In this document: positions 12,491-25,400 of the stretch, piece by piece | How the letters are laid out: the number at the start of each line of letters is the position of its first letter | How positions within the stretch are numbered: position 1 is the stretch's first letter | Source of the DNA: Phoebastria nigripes | Lineage: Eukaryota; Chordata; Aves; Procellariiformes; Diomedeidae | Length of the DNA stretch: 64,000 nucleotides | Assembly (NCBI GenBank): GCA_035582835.1 | Contig: JAYKAV010000922.1 | Coordinates: 966,329 to 1,030,328 of the forward strand | Reading direction: 5' to 3' | The notes under the pieces: generated by a model | What the model was told of the DNA's origin: nothing | The model's database searches: none | What the model saw: only the letters and a program-made list of their open reading frames with translations | Position numbers and translations under genes: made by a program

Positions 12491-15400
12491 AATGACGCTG
12501 GGTCAAAGGAGTCCATGTGTTTCACTGACACAGTGGCTATAACTTGTGGTGATTCTGCTTAAGCTGACTTTTAAATTTTGCTCTTGGGGCTGATAAAGCG
12601 AAAGTGAGATTTAAGGAGGGCTTTGAAAGAGAAGGCAGCTTGTAATCAACCAGGAATAAAATAATGTTTATGATAGGATGATATATATTTCCATGCTTGT
12701 GCCTGCAACTGTTTTTGGGGGTTCTTTTGTGATTAGCAATGAGATGAACAGCTCATTAAAAGCTGCCTCACTTACTGTTGCTAAAAAAAGATCATATGGA
12801 AAGGATATATCTCAGTGGTCTTTGTGGGTAGGTAAATGGACATTGCCAGCCCTCCTGCTCCTCACCTCCTCTGGACAGACAGAAAGCTGTAACTGGCACA
12901 GGACTGAGTTATGGAGAGTTCATGCCACCTTTGCTTGGCTTTTCGCCATGTCAAACGCTGTGGCTGTGCNCTGGTAGAGAGGAGATTTTGGGCTCCCAGG
13001 CAGCGTGCAGATTCTCTGATTTCCTGAATGGCTGTTACCAAGTTACTTTTTTGTGCCTTAAATCACCCCTTTCTGAAACAGAGATAATATTCCACCATCA
13101 CACAGAGTTATTTGTAAGTACAAAGAAAACAGAGGTACTTAAATACTACAGGATGGGAGGCATATACCCAGTGCTGTAATACGTGTTTCCACACTGGATG
13201 CAGTTTTGTTCAGGATTATATTTGTCAAGTCCCTTGCAAAATGCACTGGTGACACACATAAGCACTGCTTGCAATGTGTGGTTCCTTCTTTCTTTTTCCC
13301 TCCCCAAGGATAAATTTTGTAGTTTATATTACTTCCTGTGGGACTACTTGCCATGCAAATACATAACTGTACTACATACATTGTGCTTTGATTTGATACA
13401 AGAATCTGAGCAGCATAATGGCACATCTGAGGATTTTATACACCATTTTGGTTGTGATTTCTTAACATAGCAGGAAGAAACTTAATAATTTCTATCAGAA
13501 AGGTGAAGCAGGAAGCAATTTGTGCTGAACTAGGGACAAAGACAAGAATAAAGTGGCATTTTTCAAGTTTTTATTTATTTTTAAGGCTGCTAATGGTTGT
13601 TATAATACTTGTGTGACTCACTAGAGTTTCCTATGCACCAGCAGAAACTAGAGTGGAAAATCAATTTCTAAAATCAAAATTAAGTACCATAATTAGGTTT
13701 GTCTCCATTCCAAGGCTTAACAAATAAAAGAGGAAAAAGAACTGCCTAAATTTAAAACATTGTCTCTTATGCCATTATATTGTAAAGTGCTAGAATACAT
13801 CCCTGTGTGCAGGGATGTGCTGAGTCTCAGTGTTTAGCATAGGTCTTATTTCATTTCCATTTCTTGTGCTTCCACAGTTAAAGCTCTATTTCATGCAGTT
13901 ATGTAGCACACCACCTCATCCGCTCTTCTTTTGACCTGTTGCACCACACGTAGCAGGTTGAGTGCCATCTACCACATCGCATAATAGAAGAGTAGAAAAA
14001 TAGAAGTGATAATTGCATGGCAAAGGGCAGGTACACAATTTTGGGGGCCTCACACTTAAAGGAGATCCACAGGACNAAATGCTTGCGTTTTATTTCTTTA
14101 CTGCTCTGAAGTCCTGTGACATTGTGTACGAAATTCTTCATGCCCTCTGCCAGAAGACAGTTCTGCCATACATCAGAAAAGGTGACGGAGGAGATGTCTG
14201 CATGCAGTAGCTTGTGTTTTAAGGGGAAATTAGACCTGGGGCAAACTCATAATGTCACAGCCGGGTTTCTGAAAGGATAATTTCTAAAGAGAAAAGATTT
14301 GGCACAAGAAATATTAAGGGAGTAGAAAAATTTAAATTGGAAGAGAAGAGCATGAACCTCTGCCATCCTTTATATACAGCATTTCATTTTCANTTCTTTT
14401 TTCCATTTTTATCCCATCTTCCTTCATCTTCTGCTGCTTTTTTTTTTCCCTTCCCTTCTCTACAACATTTCTTTGTCAGGATANGTGACTATTCTCAGAA
14501 TTACTATGCTATCATTGACTTAGATTCTCCAAGGAAGCATNTAGCTTTTAAGCAACCCAGTTTTCCCCATCTTTAAAATCCAGGCCTAAGTGATAGAATT
14601 TTAAAATTTTTATTATTAAAAATAAAATTCTGTTATGAAACATCATAACTGGTAGAAAATTTCATAAGTAGAAACTAATCTTTCATCTGTATTGTAACTG
14701 CAACAGAGTGGGTTCTGCTCTGGCCAAAAGAGAAGTCAGAGTGGGTTTTGGTGGTGCCGACTGGGGTAACTACCCCTTTTGTAAGAGTGGCCGTGGGTTT
14801 CCTATAAGAATATTGCCTGTTGCAATAGGAGGAGGAACATTTGTCCATTTACCTCTGTTTATAGCAGAGAGTGAAAATCAGGTCCTTACAAAACCNTAGG
14901 ACTTCCATCTACTTTAACTACTGTAAGGTCTGAATGCCTAAAATTTATATCTTCTGGATGGAATAGCAGAAATTAAGGTTCCTATCTTTCCTAGTATTCT
15001 GACGTTAAATAACATGTCTTGGCATCATGTAACTGTGTAAGATAATTAGTTGTGTTGGGGATGGGAAATGATTGCTTGTACAGTCAGCCAAATCAATATC
15101 TGTTGTTGCCTAGTACTAAAAAAAGAAAAGCTAGCTACCTTAGTTTCACATCATCAGCTCTGTTCCTGTACCTATAACAGCTGTGCCGAGTGTTAACATA
15201 TAAACCTTGAAGCAAAGTGATTGTTTTAAATCTTNGGTATTTCATTTTTAACTTGTTCCATCTCCTGTCCATTTCACTGCAAACAGAGTTCTGCAAACCC
15301 TGAATGACTAATTTTTTCATCTGTCTTCCTATTCTTACAAGAAAGGCATTATTTATGACTGAACTGTATTTGTATTTTAAATGGCCCTGTCATCACATTT

Positions 15401-16270
15401 TATGACTACTATGTGTATATATTCAGATAGAGGTAGGAAAGAAACAGAATGTACAGCTAACATCTATCTTCACCACAGGTGTGTGAGGGGGAGGTTGACA
15501 CCCCACGTGTGCACTGTGAGAAGTTATCCCTTAACAAGAGAAGATTAATGCCCTGTCTAAAGCTAAACTGCACTTCTTCCCATGTGCTGCTTAAGTAAAA
15601 CAGCAATGTTAAAATTGAAAGAGGAGNCTGACCATCAGAAATACTGGTGATACTCAGTGCATACAGACAGTTGGCAAGGTGTTTGAAATGACCATCTGTT
15701 TCGGTACTGAGCATCAATTGCCATTGCTTGCAGTGTTGGGGAGCCATGTCATAAAAATAATAGGATTCAACATCTTAGTTGCTTTATGCATATACCCATG
15801 TGTCCACTTGTGGTAAGACCAATTCTTCTCATAGAGGCACAAGAATGCAATTTAATGGATAGTATAGATGTGGTTTGGTTTACTGAAATCCACCCACTCA
15901 TTTGCAGCAAGAAGCCCCTTGCAAAATTTGCTCTTAACTGATTATCTCCTGTCTGCGATAATATCGCTGCTCAATTGCATGCATCTCTCTGCCCTTGTAA
16001 CGTAGCACTTCAGTGAGCAAGCTAAAGTACATATTACTCCTGTGAGCAGACAGCAGCTGGGAGCTCCAATTCTTCTTCTAAAGCAGCTNGGCTTGTAGCG
16101 CTTCTGTAAAATGCAGGCTTCATTATGGTTACAGTAAAATATTAATAATCATAAAATCCCTGGGTACCAGTACAGACCTAATAAACCTGCTATTGACAAT
16201 GTATGGCAGACTACTGCATGATGGAGCTGTAAGAAAATGGCTTGCAGTCTGGCCATTGCTATATTGTAGG

Positions 16271-16300
16271 GTTTGCATAGATCTGCAAATGCATGCAAAT
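16271..16300. promoter_or_regulatory. Cluster of POU octamer-like motifs
   Basis: TTTGCAT (16272-16278), TGCAAAT (16284-16290) and a full octamer ATGCAAAT (16293-16300) lie within 30 bases. The octamer is the consensus for POU-family factors. The surrounding 400 bases have balanced composition and look like the sort of sequence that can be conserved, but conservation cannot be judged from one sequence. Function is inference only. Confidence 0.2.
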
Positions 16301-18446
16301 AGTTAAAATGCATTTCTGATCAGAATCAGAATTAGGTATTTGGCGAGATTTATTCTTCCTGATCTAACATTTTCAGTGGGTGGAGAAAATTACCTCCCTA
16401 TTGCTTTGTCATTATTCCTTAAATGAACAATGTATTCTATTTTTTTTTCCTTTAAGTGGGATGAATTGTGGATTTTTATTGCTCCCTATTTTTCCTGAAT
16501 AAATAGTTCAGTAAAGCTGCTAATGTTGATGATAGAAGTCATAAAAAGGAGGTTTTATTGTTTAATGAGTGTTTCCTTCGATTTTCTCAGCAGCTGAATA
16601 TACATAAGACTATATAAATAGTTGCTTGAGAGAATGTACCCTTTTTTGGTTGTAGTGCAATGATTTCAAATTATACTTATTCTCTTCATAAAGGCATGGG
16701 AGCAGAGTGGGAGAGATGTCCTACTGTTTATGCATATAATATGTAAGATTNTTTTTTTTCCTGTTCTTTTTACTTTAACATTTATAGTGTTGGTTAAGCT
16801 GTGCAATGATGTTGCTTCTCCTTTTCTGCACTTTTGTTTTCCCATCCATGTTTCCTGACAGTGAAATCCCAGCGAGAAACAAGATCTCTGATTTCTTCCT
16901 AATTTTTTCAGGCCATCTTTTTCCTTCTCCTCCCTTCCCTCCATTATAGGGCACTCTGTCATCCCACAAATGTGGAGAGTGGTGTGAGTCTGCTACGTGG
17001 TGTAATAAAGGTTTTTGCACCTTGGAGAATCCATCTTACCATCAGCCCAGAGTTCAGAGAGTTGGAGTGGTGTTATGGACAGATAGCTCATCTATATCAG
17101 TCATACTCCAGAGGAGACATGGTTTTACTCTGTCTTGTGGTCTTATAACTTTCTGACTGCCAGGATTAACTAAATGTCTGAATTGGAAGTAAATAGAAAT
17201 TATTCCCTTCCCAGAAACATTACCAGTTACCAAGTATTTTGTCAGAAGATTTTAGATGTCAAGCAAAAAGCAAACGTACACCTTGGAGTTTCCTTGACAA
17301 AAAAGTCACTATCTAAGAATTTCAATTTAGTTAACCAACTTACCATTTTAAAATGTGTTGAAGGAATTCTTTGAACTCTTTGTAATCTTAACAGAATTGA
17401 GCAGTATATGCCTTCAGGCTCAAAGCTTAGGCAATGCCACCCAGCTCCAGTAACTTCGATGTTCTGTGTAAGTTGTAAGTGGGAGTGTAATATTTTCCCT
17501 TTTGAATTCATGCACCCTGGAGAAAATAGTTTCAGCCATTCTCTGAAAATCCTGGGGCAGAAGAAGTGTTTCCTTGGCCCCAAGAGCCCTATACTAGATT
17601 GCTATGACTGTACTTCCTTTGCTGTGCATCTATTAATTTTGATTTGCTCTTTACCACAGAATAGCAGAGCAAAAATTACTCTTGCATGTGTGCATCCCAA
17701 ATGTGATCCTGCACACAGGACAGCAGTGGTTCTCCCACACGTTACATGTGGTATCTCCACAATTGTAGGTAGGAGGGCAAGGGGCAGGATTTGTCCTATA
17801 ATGCAAAGTACTATCAAATACAATACATAGTTATAAACCCTGTAAGTTTACAGCTTTGATACTGCCTCTGGCTGGGAGGAACATCTGGTCAGTCATATGT
17901 CTGGAGCCAAAAGGGTATGTTTCTGCTTATTGTTTAGAGATGATAACTGAAGAGAGGTGCAGGGGTTAAAGTTGAAGTATGTGACAAAAGGAAAATAGTA
18001 CATTGCTGTTTCACTGCAAAAATAGGCTTTCCTAAGCACTTCTCAACTCCTAATGTATAATAGCTTGCAATTAAAGGAAGAGAAAAAAGCAAGCTTAGGT
18101 AGGGCAGAAGTTAAAGATTAATTTGAAAAAAAAAAAAGTCAGTTTTCTATTTCATGAAGTCATTATCAAAGAAAAACAGAAGTCCTTGAGTGAGTCTTAA
18201 ATCCTTTAGCAAAGCATGTATGACATCAGCAAGTGAACTGAACAGCTATGATGTCTTTCTGTTGCAGACTGAAACTAGGTAACAAAAATATCTCTGGATA
18301 GATCCCAAACCACTAAAACAAAGTAAAATATGTTTTTCTTTCATATCTGAATTGCACTGAAACATGTAAAACACCTGTTCCTTCACCTTAACAGTTAATA
18401 TACATTTCTATTTTTGGCACTTCTGTACTCCTTTCCTTTCCTGCAG

Positions 18447-18543
18447 TGCTGTGTATCTCGTATTTGAACTGCTGCTGCTTCTGTTGCATGCTGGCAAATC
18501 GAAGAGAACCAAGGAGTTAAATTTCAGAACAGGAGAAGAGGAG
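18447..18543 (+). other. Candidate exon 1 of a pair (ab initio)
   Basis: Acceptor: a pyrimidine tract (CTTTCCTTTCCTGCAG) ending at 18446. Donor: GAG|GTGAGCT at 18541-18550. The 97 bases are open in the frame beginning at the second base, giving 32 codons with a leucine-rich hydrophobic start followed by a charged, Lys/Glu-rich end. That frame ends exactly at a codon boundary. The next candidate at 18876 starts at a codon boundary, so the two can be joined in frame over a 332-base intron. I do not recognise the peptide. An alternative frame with a Cys-rich stretch closes on TAA before the donor. Confidence 0.25.
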
Positions 18544-18875
18544 GTGAGCTGTCTGCTACAGTAGTTTACTGCAGCTTCCTTTCATACTGACACATATGTA
18601 GTTTGTGGTGACAGTGCTAAAGAACTGCAGACAGGCACTTAGCAGACTGGATGTGAGCTGGATGCAAAGATGCCTCACCCTGGACTTCCCGCTGGCAGTA
18701 TGTAAATACACCTGCAGACTGGCCACACTGGGTGTTTTTTTTTTTTCTCAGAAGGCAGCATGAGAAGACCTGACAAAGCAACAGCGTAGTTGAGAGACCT
18801 TAACCGGCATTCGATTTGTATCTCAGTTGTGGGGGAAGTTTTTTTGGTTATTTTTTTTGTGTGCTGCATATTCAG

Positions 18876-18974
18876 ACTGAAATCTTCATCACTACAATGT
18901 TTGCCTCTATCTGGTATGCCAAGAAGCTGGGACGCAGGTTTGTGCATAATGCCAGGAAAGCAAAAACAGAGAAG
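18876..18974 (+). other. Candidate exon 2 of a pair (ab initio)
   Basis: A long T-rich tract leads to ATATTCAG (ending 18875), and a donor GAAG|GTATGTTC follows at 18971-18982. The 99 bases are open in phase 0 for 33 codons. The codons favour C or G in third position more than the surroundings (ATC, TTC, GCC, AAG, CTG), and the peptide is hydrophobic at first, then basic (KKLGRR, RKAKTEK). A second frame is also open across the region, so the open frame alone proves little. No family is recognised. It is the best exon-like object in the window, though still unproven. Confidence 0.3.
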
Positions 18975-21659
18975 GTATGTTCCTAGTGGGAATATAAAGC
19001 CTTATGTCTCATGCAAGCTGCCTGCTGGCATCCTGTTGTGTGTCTGGTTAGCTTTTTTTAATACCCTGAAAAACGACCTATTGCTATTCATGATTTCATG
19101 CAAGAATCCTTGAATACTTTGCATATTAGTTATTAAATACCGGGGAGAAGATCCTTTCAAAAGTCTTTATGCCCTCTTTTATTTATTTTTTTGCAAGATA
19201 AACAGCTGTACATCTGGTATGTTTTGTGTTAAGGGAGCACTCCAGTGAACTTGTTGCTGTGCTGCATTATTTTTACTAGTACAATATTAGGCTCTTAAAC
19301 AACCGTTGATTGTTTGCTGCTTGTATATTTTTTCTAGTGTGGGACCAGTGAGAATGTAATAACATGTTAAGCATTTATAATGTTTGGGAATTTTGTTTCG
19401 TGTTACTTGTTGAAACTGTGCTGCAGCATGGATCCCTTTTATTTAGAAAGAGATAGGTATGTAAAAATGGTCAATACTATCAGTATTTTTCTTCTCATAA
19501 AATTTAACTATGTTTAACCAGCTGTTTTCTGGAAGTCCTCATAGGTAAGATTCTTCTGCCTTCTTTCTCTATGAGCAAAACTGAAATTGTTATAGAATTT
19601 GCAGTAATGATAATTGGGGGATATCAAGGCAATTGCCTTTTGTTCTAAATACAGAAAGCATTTAGTTAGTAGACCTGCATTCCAGTTTTGTTTAAATTAA
19701 CATACAAACCACTTTCAAAATGGGACCAATTCCTTTTTTATAAACTCAGCATTAGGTTGGGGGAAAAACTTCAATGTAATGTTATAAAGTTACCTCATTA
19801 GTCTGGTAATGATGGCTTCCTCTTTTCCTCACTGTCTTTGATGTAGTCAAAGAATTTATAAACGGGTTGCTTTATTATTTCTTTGATATATCTTATGCTA
19901 TGTAATACAGCCACCAATCCACTAAGTAATTATCCATTGCCTGAATTCCTCTGTAACTGGAAAAGCTCTTCACCTAGAGAAAATGATTAGCAAAAATACA
20001 TTATATTTATGGTTGGGAAGGGGAGAATGGGCAGAGATTTGCTTTTTCTGCAAAATATTCCCAGTGGTCAAAAAGGTGCTGTGTGGTAATTTTGAAATTT
20101 AAACATCCAAACCATTGGGAAGTTATCCAAATAATAGTGATTTATATATTTCACACCGTGTGCATAAGGGAAAATAGAAATGCAGATAGCTATACATGGG
20201 ACTGTCAAACTTTCTTTGTCGTTAATCATATTTCAACAAAGAGGGCATCATATAAACTCTCCTGCTGTTTGTGTGTTGCTATGGGAGGAAAAAAGTTGCA
20301 GACTGGATCTTCGTTAGTCCTGAGGGGCTCCCTCCAGAGGAACATTTGCTTTCAGGCTTCCTCCAAGATGACAGAGGCAGGATGAGTGGACACATTCCAC
20401 TCCTGACACAGTGGGGCTCACTCAGGAGCTTTAAAAACAGATTTAGTACAGGTTGTTTAAAGCGTGTATGTGTATAGATTATTCCAATAACCTTGCAAAA
20501 TTTCATAAAACAGTGCCAGAGTATTCACTAAGAAAATATATTCTTCTCTATAGAGTCTTGTAACACAGACTAAAAGAATGCTTTAAAAATTTTAGCTCTT
20601 TTTCTTTTCCTCTTAAGGTATTTGCAAATATTTCTGTATAACTCTATTATAATACTAATTACTCAGGTCTATAGGACTTTCAAAATAATCGAGACAACTC
20701 AGGTCAGTGCTATTCAAGCTTTGAAGCCATACGTCATAATTTTTAGAGAAAAGCTTTTTTTGAACATTTTTTGAGCATGCTATTAACATATTTGCAGTAG
20801 AATTTTATTTTTGCCAGAAGACAGTAAGTATACAAGAAAACATCTTGTAAGATGTTTACTTATTGTCTAATATCAAAAATAAAATTCATTTCTTGGAGCT
20901 TTATTCCACAGTCAGGGTTCACTTTTAATTATTTATTTTTTCTTTTTTTTTTCCATAAATCAATGGAGTACTCCAGCAAAGGCAGAAAATCCCATACCTA
21001 GTGGGATGCTATTTCAATAAGTGCTATTGATCATTGGAAGCTGATCAACACTGACATCTTCAGTACGATACCTTGGTAACAGAAGAACACAAATATGAAA
21101 ATAGGTCTATCAAAAAGTAAATTACAAATAACATTTAACTGCATGGCTTGTTTTGGTTTTGTCTTTTTTTGTATAATGGNTGAATAATCAAATTACTATG
21201 CAGTTTTACCTTACATATTTTTTTCTGGAAGAATAATTAGCTTTTTCTCTGTGTGCATGATTTGAATTAAACATTGTTTTCTTAATNTGCTTTTGGAGGT
21301 GATAACATACAGCAACAATTTCTAATAGCCTATGTGTGCAAAAAGAGTTTCTTGCAGTTAAAATCTGGATAGCGGGGATCAGAAGAGTATGCGTCCATAA
21401 CAGATTTTTCTATTATGCTTAGCTTCTTTGGACCAGTACAAGTTAAGAATTTTTTTAAGGAGTATTTCTAAGAAACAGAAATTTTGTATGAGCCTATAAG
21501 TTTTCTTAGGACCAGGAAGAAAATTGCGGAGGGGGGGACGTGAGAGAAGAGGGTTATAGCACGGACTTATGTGTGCACACACACATATGCACAACCTGAC
21601 AGTGCAGTTCCTTAAAATGTCAGAACTTTGGAACTGAATTGTGCAGGGAGAGGACTTGA

Positions 21660-22400
21660 ATTTGGATCTCCCAGGTGACTATTTCAGGAAGCAGAGTTTC
21701 CAAGGTGCAAAACGGAGCATGCAGTGCACACAAAGGCAAGGGAAAGGATGATGATTGGGGCAGTCCTTTGTGGGAAGAGCTAAGAAGGCATTAATGTGAC
21801 AGTGTAGTGCTCCTCTGTGTGTGCTCCGTACCTGCATGAGGGCGTCCGGTTGTGGCGATGTGAGTGGGCTTGGCCCCCAGTGTCTCCAGAGCTCCCCATC
21901 TTTTCCTAAGCTGGAATTCCCATCCCCATACGGCCCATCCCCCTGTACCTCCCAGCTCCTCATCTCCCAATACCTGAATATGGCAATCCTTGCTCTGGGA
22001 GAGCTGGCATACAGATCACCCCAAAATGAGTGGGACGTGCTTGTTCTTGATACTGTGAGCCCTGCAGAATTGCAACTCGAGGACTAGGGGCTCTGAGGAG
22101 CCAGAACTTGGCCTGTGCTGGAGAAGCTGTTTTGGGGCTTGTTGAAAGGGAAAGAGTAAAGGGTACTAGTAAGTGGCAAAGAGTTGGGAGACTAAAGGGA
22201 GGAGGTGGACCTGTTCTCACTAAGACCTGTGGTAGCTCCTGGGCTGGTTTTCTTATGTCCCTAAACAGTACCTGCTGTTGAGTGCCAGCACTGCTGCTCC
22301 TGGCCTGCATTTCCAGTCCTTGCTTCCCCTCCAGCCTGGCATTTCCTTGGAGGCTGCGGTGAGATGAGTCGGACCCTGTGGCAGGGCACTGTCTCATTGA
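21660..22400. other. GC-richer patch with multi-frame openness
   Basis: This patch is visibly richer in G and C than its flanks and contains open frames on both strands, the longest about 145 codons on the minus strand (21960-22397). The predicted peptide is Ser/Pro/Gln-rich and low in recognisable motifs. Openness on both strands fits composition rather than coding. No repeat ends (TG...CA, inverted repeats, CR1 tail) were found at its edges. It could be a non-coding RNA exon, an unrecognised old repeat or a regulatory island. Confidence 0.4.
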
Positions 22401-25400
22401 CTCTCACACACAATTTAAGGACTTCCTGGCAGATATTAGGCTTATAAAACCCAGACATGAACTCTTACTGTTAAAATTTTATCTGGAGAGTAGAGAAGAC
22501 ATCTGGGAAGGACTGGATGAATGGCAGCCTTAAGTGTCCTAGCCATGATGATAATGGTTCTTTCAAGTTAGGTAGTGTGCACCAGTATTTTTATCTGAGT
22601 CATATTTTTATGATATATTGAAAAGCCTTATTTTAATTCAGAAATGGAACAAAATATTTTTAAAAACCTTAAAACTTTAGAAAATTGAACTCTTTTTTTC
22701 CAACCAGTCCTGACTAAAACTTCTTATCTCTGTAAGTAAAATGGGACAATGCCTATTAATTGCTCTTAATTTTCTCATTTTGCCATGGAAAACTCAAGCA
22801 TGTCAAAGTTCCTTATACTTTATTGGTTTTATTAGGCTGGATCATAAATTCTTTCCGGCATATATTGCAGTTGTTATCTACAAATTCTNTTCTATCTCTG
22901 TCTCGGCTTGATTGCTAGTGTTAGTCTTGCCCTCAAGTAGTGAGATATTTAGTGTACAGGGAATGCTGCCACTAATATTGCCTGAAAACAGCTGAACTCC
23001 TTTCAAGGCAGCTCTGCTCTTACCTGTTTTATTAAAGTTATTAAAATGCTTTGAGTTTGTCATATGAAAGGATTATTGTTATGAGAGTAAACGTGATCAT
23101 TTGAACATCAGAACTAGAATAACTTAAGGCAAAGATTGATGTCTTGAATTTTTCTCATTAAACCACAGTCAAGCAGAAATCAAGAGATGTTAACTGCATG
23201 TAGTTATGCTATAAAAATAAGTACTCTAAATGATTGGAAGAGGTACAGAAAAGTAACTGAGCAATTAATCATGTTGATCTGAGATGGTGAACTAAAGCAA
23301 TGTGAAAAAGCTTCTGATAATGCTTCACTATATTGATAGAATTTGGGTTTCAAGGTTCAATATCAAAAGTGGGGAAAGATTTGCCAAAGTCACTTTATCA
23401 TTTAATTTCAATGGTGAAGTTGAATACTGTTTTTTCTGCTTGTTCAGAAGTGGAACATGTTTTAACCATGAGACCCAAATTCTAAACAGTTAGAACTGGT
23501 CACGTTGTTGAGTTTTTACATCTGAAGACGACAATCAGTTTAAAAGGAGATTTCTCCTTGTGCATTATTTTTGGGAGCAAAACAACAGGACCCATGTAAA
23601 GTGTTTAAACGAGTTGACTTTCACCGTCATTTTACAGAATAACATAGTTAGAATTCTCTTTCTAGGTTTTAGATACCAAAGTGCTCTTATGGTGTTATCA
23701 GTTCTAAGAAATGATGTCCTATATTTGAAAATATGTAAGTTTTGCCCCAGAAGGTTTAGTTTATCATTCCAGTCTAACTCATTTATTAATTTTATAATTG
23801 AAGACATAAGCAATTTAACTTTTAAAAATAGTTGTATATATAATGATACAAATAGCATGCGGTTTCTGGACTATCAGATAAAGATTGACCATAAGCAACA
23901 TTCACAAACTGAACAGTATCAATTTAAGTGAGTAGTTTTAAATGTGATGTAGTGCAGACTAGATAAGTAGAACACAGTCCAGCAGATCGTTTTTCATTCT
24001 GGGTTTAGTGTTGTTTTGGGTAAATCGACTATCCTTGGCAGACTGGCAGCCTACAATGAAGTATTTGCAAAAAGACAGGAAAATTTGCCTTAAGAGGTTA
24101 ACAAAACTGGGACGTGTAACAAAAAAATTGTCTGTAAGTGCAGGCATATTTAATCATTTTTCTGACAGTGTCCTGACAATAGCGACAATTAACTGTTCAT
24201 GTCAAGATGACACTTGATATCTAGATCATTCTCCTATCTGTATTTTAATGTAGCTAATTGCAGAGTAGGCTGTTCTAGGCTATGTATTCTTGTTTCATTT
24301 TTATTTTGTTTACAAGTAGCTGCCCAGCAATCTAATTTGAAAGAGTTAAGAAGTTCACTTGAAACAGTAATTACTCATAACATAGAATAGAAACTTTGTG
24401 ATTAAGAAATCATAAAACATAATACCAGATAAGCACATTTTTCCTTACATTATTTTTAGATATATATATTTAAATCCAACCAAGATAAACTCTCTCTTTG
24501 CTTCAATACTTGCATGTATACGTTAGATTTCTTAACAAGCGCTCTCTTTCAAACCAGAGCTTACCAAATTATTTCCAGTCCACTGGGGTTGCGATGAAGC
24601 GATAAAACTTGCAGGTCTAGTTATTGCCTTGGCTAAAGGTGAAATGACTGCTTCGCTAAGGGACTTCTCATGTAGCTGCCACACGCTGTAAGGGCGGGTG
24701 GATAGTTTTACTTGTATTTGGGCAAAGGAGGTCCCATGTTGACCAGATTCAATGGGATGACAAAAGTGCATCACTCATTTGTAGAACTACCTGTTCGAAC
24801 AGATACTGGAGCTATATCAGACCCCTGGAGAAATCTTTTCAAATGGACTTTGTAAGTGCTCTATTTTACAGTTTTATGGAGAGATCTTATCTTTTCACAC
24901 ATTACTGTGCGGAGAAAAATATGCGAGTGTTCCTGTATCCAGAGCTCGTTGTGCCTTTTGCTTTAGCACATTTGGAATTCTAAGACATTTTCTTATATTG
25001 TGATTTAATCCAGAAACATATAGCTACTCAACTCTTTTCTTTCCCCTATTTTTTTATCTGCAGTTGGTTATAATCCCATATGTGCCATGATTAATATATA
25101 ACAGTAGGGATAAGCTGCTTAAGAAGAGATTTATTATTCTTATAACTCACTTCCCCCTCACAATCACCATAATAATAATAATAAATAAATTCAACTAATC
25201 TTGAAAAAATGCAAGAGTGATGTTTTAAAATAAGATACTGATCAACAGTAAACTACTTAAGTTAATCCTTTGCAATCCTTTATTTCAAAGTAATCTTTTT
25301 CTGTTTTTCATCTGTGAGGCATTTTGCTCTTGTTTTCCTCACCCATTACATCTGCACAGGCCCAGCACCTACCTGTAGCAATTAATGAGCAATAAGGGGG

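Noticed and set aside
14595..14630. AT-rich inverted repeat resembling a small hairpin element
   Set aside because: Both arms are almost pure A/T, so self-complementarity is expected by composition; there are no terminal motifs or target duplication.
17408..17830. 140-codon open frame on the plus strand
   Set aside because: The minus strand is also open for over 100 codons here, the peptide shows no domain or composition of a known family, and a single long chance frame is expected in 64 kb.
21960..22397. 145-codon minus-strand open frame
   Set aside because: It is explained by the GC-richer composition; the other strand is open too and no motif is visible.
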